This document shows, in pieces, positions 6,000 through 9,337 of a stretch of DNA of 9,337 bases. Source of the stretch: CAZWTD01 sp964637345 (GTDB taxonomy: Bacteria > Patescibacteriota > Patescibacteriia > HK-STAS-PATE-3); contig CAZWTD010000028.1 in NCBI GenBank assembly GCA_964637345.1, positions 1 through 9,337 of the forward strand. The letters are read 5' to 3'. How positions within the stretch are numbered: the stretch's first letter is position 1; the number at the start of each line of letters is the position of its first letter. A program made the translations under genes and the position numbers. The notes under the pieces were generated by a model, which was given only the letters and a program-made list of their open reading frames with translations, did not search any database and was not told the origin of the DNA.

Positions 6000-7783
6000 A
6001 CCAAGTGAAAAGCGCAGGGACACCGGCCCAAACGACCAACGAAGGCGGACTTTCTCAAGGTCTGCTCGACGTTTTATTGACGGATCGGGTTATCACAAAG
6101 GCGAAACTTGACGAGATTATTGAAAAGGCGAAGAAGGACCGCCAGCCGCTAGAGACGGCTCTCGTCGCCTCGCGGGCGATTCGCGAAGAAGACCTCGTGA
6201 AAGCAAAAGCGAAGCTCTACAACATTCCCTACATTGACTTGTTCGGGCGCATTGTTCGAGCTGACATCTTAAATCTCATTCCTCAGGAACTTGCACAAAA
6301 CTACGAGATGGTCGCTTTTCGGAAAGAGGGGGATGAGGTAAGCATCGCGATGGCCGATCCTTCGGACTTTAAGGCGCTCGAGGCTATCGAATTTATTGCC
6401 CGAAAGAATCGTTTTCGCATTTCCTACCAAATCGCTTCTCGGTCGGGGATTACCTATATCCTGCGCCAATATGAAAACCTTTCTTCGGAGGTAGAAGAAG
6501 CGCTAAAAGACGCTGAAGCTGATGTAAAATCATCTGCCGCGGCCCTTGATATGAGCGAAGAGGGGATGGAGGAGGTTATTCGTCAGGCCCCAGTTTCGAA
6601 AATGGTCTCGGTCATCATGCGCCATGCGGTCGAGGGAAAAGCTTCGGACGTTCATGTTGAGCCAGTCGGGAATGAAACGCGGATCCGGTACCGTATCGAC
6701 GGCGTACTCCATACCTCGCTCGTGCTTCCGAAACACGTCCATTCCTCGATCGTCGCCCGGATTAAAGTACTTTCGAATTTGAAAATCGATGAAACGCGAA
6801 TTCCGCAGGACGGCCGTTTCCGTATGGTGATCGAGAACCGCGACGTTGATTATCGTGTCTCAACGCTTCCCCTCGTCAACAACGAAAAGGTCGTGATGCG
6901 TATTCTCGATACGAGCGCGAGTATTACGAACCTCGACGACCTCGGCTACGAAGGCCGAAATAACCAGATTATCAAGGAGAATATCGAGAAGTCCCACGGT
7001 ATGCTCCTTATCACCGGTCCGACCGGGTCCGGAAAATCGACGACCTTGTATGCGCTCATGAGCCTTTTGAACAACGAGTCCGTAAACATTATTTCTCTTG
7101 AAGACCCGGTTGAGTATTACATGCAGGGCGTGAACCAATCGCAGGTTAACCCTGAAGTCGGCCTCACCTTCGCGGCTGGACTTCGATCCATTCTCCGGCA
7201 AGACCCGAACGTCATTATGGTCGGTGAAATCCGCGACACGGAAACCGCTGAACTTGCGGTACACGCAAGCTTAACCGGTCACATTGTGTTATCCACCCTC
7301 CACACGAACGACGCCTTCGGTGCTGTTCCCCGGTTGATTGATATGAAGATCGAACCTTTCCTTATCGCCTCCTCCTTGAACGCCGTTGTGGCCCAACGGC
7401 TCGTCCGTCGAATCTGTCAGAACTGTGTTGAGCCGTCCGAGCTTCCGGAGCGCCTTGTTGCGGAGGTGCAGACTGAGCTGAACACTATCCCGAAGGAAAT
7501 GCTCCCGCCGGACATCGATCCGAAAGCCGGACTGAAGTTCTTCCACGGCCGCGGGTGCGTTCGTTGTGAAAATACCGGGTATAAGGGCCGGATCGCGATC
7601 GTCGAAGTGCTCGCGATTAACGAGGCCATGAAAGATATTGTCACATCAGGCGAGAATGTTCTAGAAAAATCCCGGGTTGAGTCGAAGCGTCAAGGGATGC
7701 TTTCGATGAAGCAGGACGGGATTATGAAAGTCCTTCGGGGAATTACGACCGTCGAAGAAGTCTGGGACGCGACCCGCGATTAA
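5996..7783 (+). CDS. pilB: Type IV pilus extension ATPase PilB (GspE family)
   Basis: PilB is the hexameric cytoplasmic ATPase that powers pilin polymerisation. Residues ~20-160 form a GspE/MshEN-like N-domain (ITKAKLDEII, LYNIPYIDL, VSIAMADPSDFKAL). The second N-domain starts near 217 (SDVHVEP, IRYRIDGVLH, RIPQDGRFR with its expected arginines). The motor core is complete: Walker A GPTGSGKST 341-349, Asp box LEDPVEY with E369, Walker B VIMVGEIRD 406-414, His box LSTLHTND with H436, and two CxxC pairs (CQNC 474-477, CVRC 521-524) that form the zinc site typical of PilB/GspE. The 595-aa length is normal. The start overlaps the upstream stop (ATGA). In the MshEN-like part the RLG residues linked to cyclic-di-GMP binding are not evident (GLLDVLL and QPLETAL instead), so cyclic-di-GMP control is doubtful. 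Confidence 0.97.
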   Translation: MNQVKSAGTPAQTTNEGGLSQGLLDVLLTDRVITKAKLDEIIEKAKKDRQPLETALVASRAIREEDLVKAKAKLYNIPYIDLFGRIVRADILNLIPQELAQNYEMVAFRKEGDEVSIAMADPSDFKALEAIEFIARKNRFRISYQIASRSGITYILRQYENLSSEVEEALKDAEADVKSSAAALDMSEEGMEEVIRQAPVSKMVSVIMRHAVEGKASDVHVEPVGNETRIRYRIDGVLHTSLVLPKHVHSSIVARIKVLSNLKIDETRIPQDGRFRMVIENRDVDYRVSTLPLVNNEKVVMRILDTSASITNLDDLGYEGRNNQIIKENIEKSHGMLLITGPTGSGKSTTLYALMSLLNNESVNIISLEDPVEYYMQGVNQSQVNPEVGLTFAAGLRSILRQDPNVIMVGEIRDTETAELAVHASLTGHIVLSTLHTNDAFGAVPRLIDMKIEPFLIASSLNAVVAQRLVRRICQNCVEPSELPERLVAEVQTELNTIPKEMLPPDIDPKAGLKFFHGRGCVRCENTGYKGRIAIVEVLAINEAMKDIVTSGENVLEKSRVESKRQGMLSMKQDGIMKVLRGITTVEEVWDATRD

Positions 7784-7805
7784 TTTTACTTTTCTTCACT
7801 ACGCT

Positions 7806-7811
7806 AGGAGG
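7806..7811 (+). promoter_or_regulatory. Consensus Shine-Dalgarno for the response regulator
   Basis: AGGAGG lies 5 nt before the ATG at 7817. It is the only perfect ribosome binding site in front of a gene here; the pil genes around it rely on stop/start coupling. It decides the start at 7817 and suggests the regulator is made in larger amounts than its neighbours. Confidence 0.85.
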
Positions 7812-7816
7812 TCACT

Positions 7817-8242
7817 ATGGCCACCGCTCGATCAGCAAAATCCGACGAGATTCGAAAACCCCGGGTGCTCATCGTTGAGGACGATACGTTTCTGTCGGGA
7901 ATGTATGTGACAAAGCTCACGATGGAGCATCTTGACGTCAGCCTCGCGAGCGACGGGCGCGAAGGATTGAAGGCCGCAAAAACGCTCCACCCGGATATTA
8001 TTTTGCTTGATTTAATGCTTCCGAAGATGTCCGGATTTGAGGTTCTCTCCGAGATACGGAAAGACCCTGCCCTGAAAATGACCCCAGTACTCTTACTCAC
8101 CAATCTTGGCGAGAAGAATGATGTCCGTCGCGGCCTTGAGCTTGGCGCAACCGACTACCTCATTAAAGCGCATTTTCTCCCGTCTGAAGTTGTTGTGAAG
8201 ATGAAACGGTATTTGAATCTCCCAACGGATGCCATCAGCTGA
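7817..8242 (+). CDS. Single-domain CheY-like response regulator
   Basis: This is a stand-alone phosphoreceiver of 141 residues. Visible landmarks are the acidic pair D22/D23 in VLIVEDDTF, phospho-acceptor D65 in IILLDLMLP, the switch threonine T95 in LLLTN, and conserved K117 in DYLIKAH. After the receiver only a short helix follows (LPSEVVVKMKRYL), with no DNA-binding or enzyme output domain, so it should act by binding a protein. Position between pilB and the pilT-family gene points to control of the pilus motor, similar in principle to PilG/PilH, but that link is inferred. No histidine kinase is in the window. It has its own strong Shine-Dalgarno, and its last 14 bases overlap the next gene. 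Confidence 0.93.
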   Translation: MATARSAKSDEIRKPRVLIVEDDTFLSGMYVTKLTMEHLDVSLASDGREGLKAAKTLHPDIILLDLMLPKMSGFEVLSEIRKDPALKMTPVLLLTNLGEKNDVRRGLELGATDYLIKAHFLPSEVVVKMKRYLNLPTDAIS

Positions 8243-9302
8243 TACCATTGCTATTAAGAAAGTTCTCGCCACGGCGGCGGAATACGGCGCGTCGGATCTC
8301 CACCTTGCGCCCGGTAACCCGCCGATTCTTCGGATCGACGGAAAACTCGTTCCGCTCGAAGGCGAAGAAATGATCACGCCTGATTTTCTTCAAGCACTCG
8401 TTGAGATGATGCTGACGCCGGAACAGCAGCAGCTTCTCGAAAAAGAACGCGAGCTGATTACCGCCGCGAGTCTTGAAAACCGTGCGCGATATAAGGTGAG
8501 TTTTTTTCATGAAAAGGGTATGCTCGCCGCGTCGATTCGCGTCATCTCGCCCCAGATTCGGACGATTCGCGAGCTCGGCCTCCCGCCGATCGTCCAGCAG
8601 TTCGCCGCAGCGACGAAAGGGCTCGTCATTGTCGTTGGCCCCTTCGGTTCAGGCCGGACCGCGACCGTCGCCGCGCTCATGGATGATATCAACCGGAATC
8701 GGACGGCTCATGTCGTGACGATTGAGCAGCCGATTGAACACCTCTACGTGAACGACAAGAGTATTATTGAGCAGCGCGAAGTCGGCCGCGATACGAATTC
8801 CTTTGAACAAGCGCTCGTGACCGCTTCCCGAGAAGATGTTGATGTTGTGATGGTGTCGGAAATGGACGACCCGAAGGTCATTCGCTCCGTCCTCGCGGTT
8901 GCGGAGTCGAATCGCCTCGTTCTCTCGACGATGAATACTGACTCGGTTGTGAAAACGATTGAGAAGATCGTCGAAGCTTTCCCGCCCGACGAGGAGGCCC
9001 AAGCCCGCCGGATGCTCGCCGAGACCCTCCAAGGCGTCATCAGTCAGCGTCTTCTTCCTCGAATCGGCGGCGGGCGCATTATCGTCGCGGAAGTGATGGC
9101 GCCCTCCGACTCGATTCGCGCCGTTATACGCGATGGACAGCTCTTCCAGCTGACAACGATCCTCCAGACCTCGCGGGAAGAGGGAATGGTCTCGCTCGAC
9201 CGCTCGCTTGCCGAGCTTGTCCGGACCGGGGAAATCCAGATGGATGATGCGATGGCGCACGCCGTGGACCGAAGAAATCTCTCATTGATGTTGAGGAGCT
9301 AG
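8229..9302 (+). CDS. pilT: PilT-family protein with degenerate ATPase motifs
   Basis: PilT is the hexameric retraction ATPase of type IV pili. The 357-aa length and family landmarks are present: ASDLHLAPGNPPILRIDGKL near the N-terminus, a remnant of the AIR segment (AASIRVI), IRELGLPPIV, SIIEQREVGRDTNSFEQAL, GVISQRLLPRI and EEGMVSLDRSLAELV. The catalytic motifs differ from what I know of the family. Walker A is GPFGSGRTAT (137-146) with Arg143 instead of Lys. The Asp box is EQPIE (166-170) instead of EDPIE. Walker B is VSEMDD (209-214) instead of VGEMRD. The His box is STMNT with Asn236 instead of His. In the first domain, RYKVSFFHEKG has Lys where Arg is usual. The reading frame is intact, so this looks like a maintained pseudo-ATPase or a PilU-like accessory protein rather than a pseudogene. 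The ATG overlaps the regulator gene by 14 bp and lacks a clear Shine-Dalgarno. Family assignment is firm; retraction activity is doubtful. Confidence 0.9.
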   Translation: MPSADTIAIKKVLATAAEYGASDLHLAPGNPPILRIDGKLVPLEGEEMITPDFLQALVEMMLTPEQQQLLEKERELITAASLENRARYKVSFFHEKGMLAASIRVISPQIRTIRELGLPPIVQQFAAATKGLVIVVGPFGSGRTATVAALMDDINRNRTAHVVTIEQPIEHLYVNDKSIIEQREVGRDTNSFEQALVTASREDVDVVMVSEMDDPKVIRSVLAVAESNRLVLSTMNTDSVVKTIEKIVEAFPPDEEAQARRMLAETLQGVISQRLLPRIGGGRIIVAEVMAPSDSIRAVIRDGQLFQLTTILQTSREEGMVSLDRSLAELVRTGEIQMDDAMAHAVDRRNLSLMLRS

Positions 9303-9306
9303 AAGC

Positions 9307-9337
9307 TAATGTCCAATGACCAAATACTCATGACCAA
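9307..9337. repeat. Start of a short degenerate intergenic repeat (AATGACCAA-like units)
   Basis: After the stop at 9302 the sequence reads as near-copies of one short unit: AATGTCCA at 9308-9315, AATGACCAA at 9315-9323 and ATGACCAA at 9330-9337, cut by the window edge. I recall such AATGxCCAA strings between genes in Patescibacteria and other uncultured bacteria, where they yield spurious 'MSND'-like ORFs. Alternatively ATG 9309 (MSNDQILMT), 10 nt after GAGGAG at 9293-9298, could begin a new gene. With only 31 bases the choice is not secure. Confidence 0.4.

Noticed and set aside
6860..7264. 134-codon open frame on the - strand inside pilB
   Set aside because: It is antisense to the Walker A and Walker B region of pilB; it is open only because of the codon composition of the sense strand.
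8649..9260. 203-codon open frame on the - strand across the pilT-family gene
   Set aside because: It lies wholly inside a gene with clear family motifs, has Arg/His/Asp-rich shadow composition and no recognisable domain.
8229..9302. The pilT-family gene as a pseudogene
   Set aside because: The frame is full length and non-catalytic family segments are well kept; the changes are clustered in catalytic motifs and not spread as random decay.
9291..9310. Terminator after the pilT-family gene
   Set aside because: Only short AGCT self-complements are seen, with no stable stem followed by a T-run within the window.
1..9337. CRISPR arrays, tRNA or rRNA genes, insertion sequences
   Set aside because: No regularly spaced direct repeats, cloverleaf-like segments, rRNA-like stretches, transposase motifs or terminal inverted repeats were seen.

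Overview
The window carries a type IV pilus (T4P) assembly cluster, all on the + strand, from a bacterium that most resembles the Candidate Phyla Radiation (Patescibacteria). That placement is inferred from three things: the gene order, with a large extracytoplasmic protein directly before pilM and a lone CheY-like regulator between the motor genes; the C-terminal module of the large protein; and a short AATGACCAA-like repeat at the right edge. Base composition is moderate, at roughly half G+C by eye. TAA, TAG and TGA all act as stops, so nothing suggests recoding. I cannot name a species.

Layout. 1-2628: 3' part of a gene for a very large secreted or surface protein. It has a beta-propeller-like N-terminal half, Gly-Trp repeats interleaved with Cys-rich segments, and a C-terminal module; its start lies outside the window. 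2629-2734: a short intergenic region with a near-consensus sigma70-type promoter that starts right after the upstream stop codon, then a leader of about 70 nt. 2735-9302: seven tightly packed genes, namely pilM, pilN, pilO, a 96-aa single-pass membrane protein in the pilP slot, pilB, a CheY-like response regulator, and a pilT-family gene. Junctions are +2, -4 (ATGA), +3, -4 (ATGA), +33 and -14 bp, which suggests one translationally coupled transcript. 9303-9337: the start of an intergenic region that looks like a short degenerate repeat. No non-coding stretch longer than about 110 bp is present.

How the genes work together. PilM is the cytoplasmic actin-like ring that binds the N-terminus of PilN. 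PilN and PilO form the inner-membrane alignment heterodimer. PilB is the hexameric extension ATPase with all motifs intact. The receiver protein probably tunes the motor by protein contact, since it has no output domain. The PilT-family protein would normally power retraction. Here its Walker A lysine, the Asp-box aspartate, the Walker B glycine and arginine and the His-box histidine are all replaced while the fold-defining segments remain. It therefore looks like a pseudo-ATPase or strongly altered motor, and this is the most striking observation in the window. Pilins, the platform protein PilC and the prepilin peptidase PilD are not seen here.
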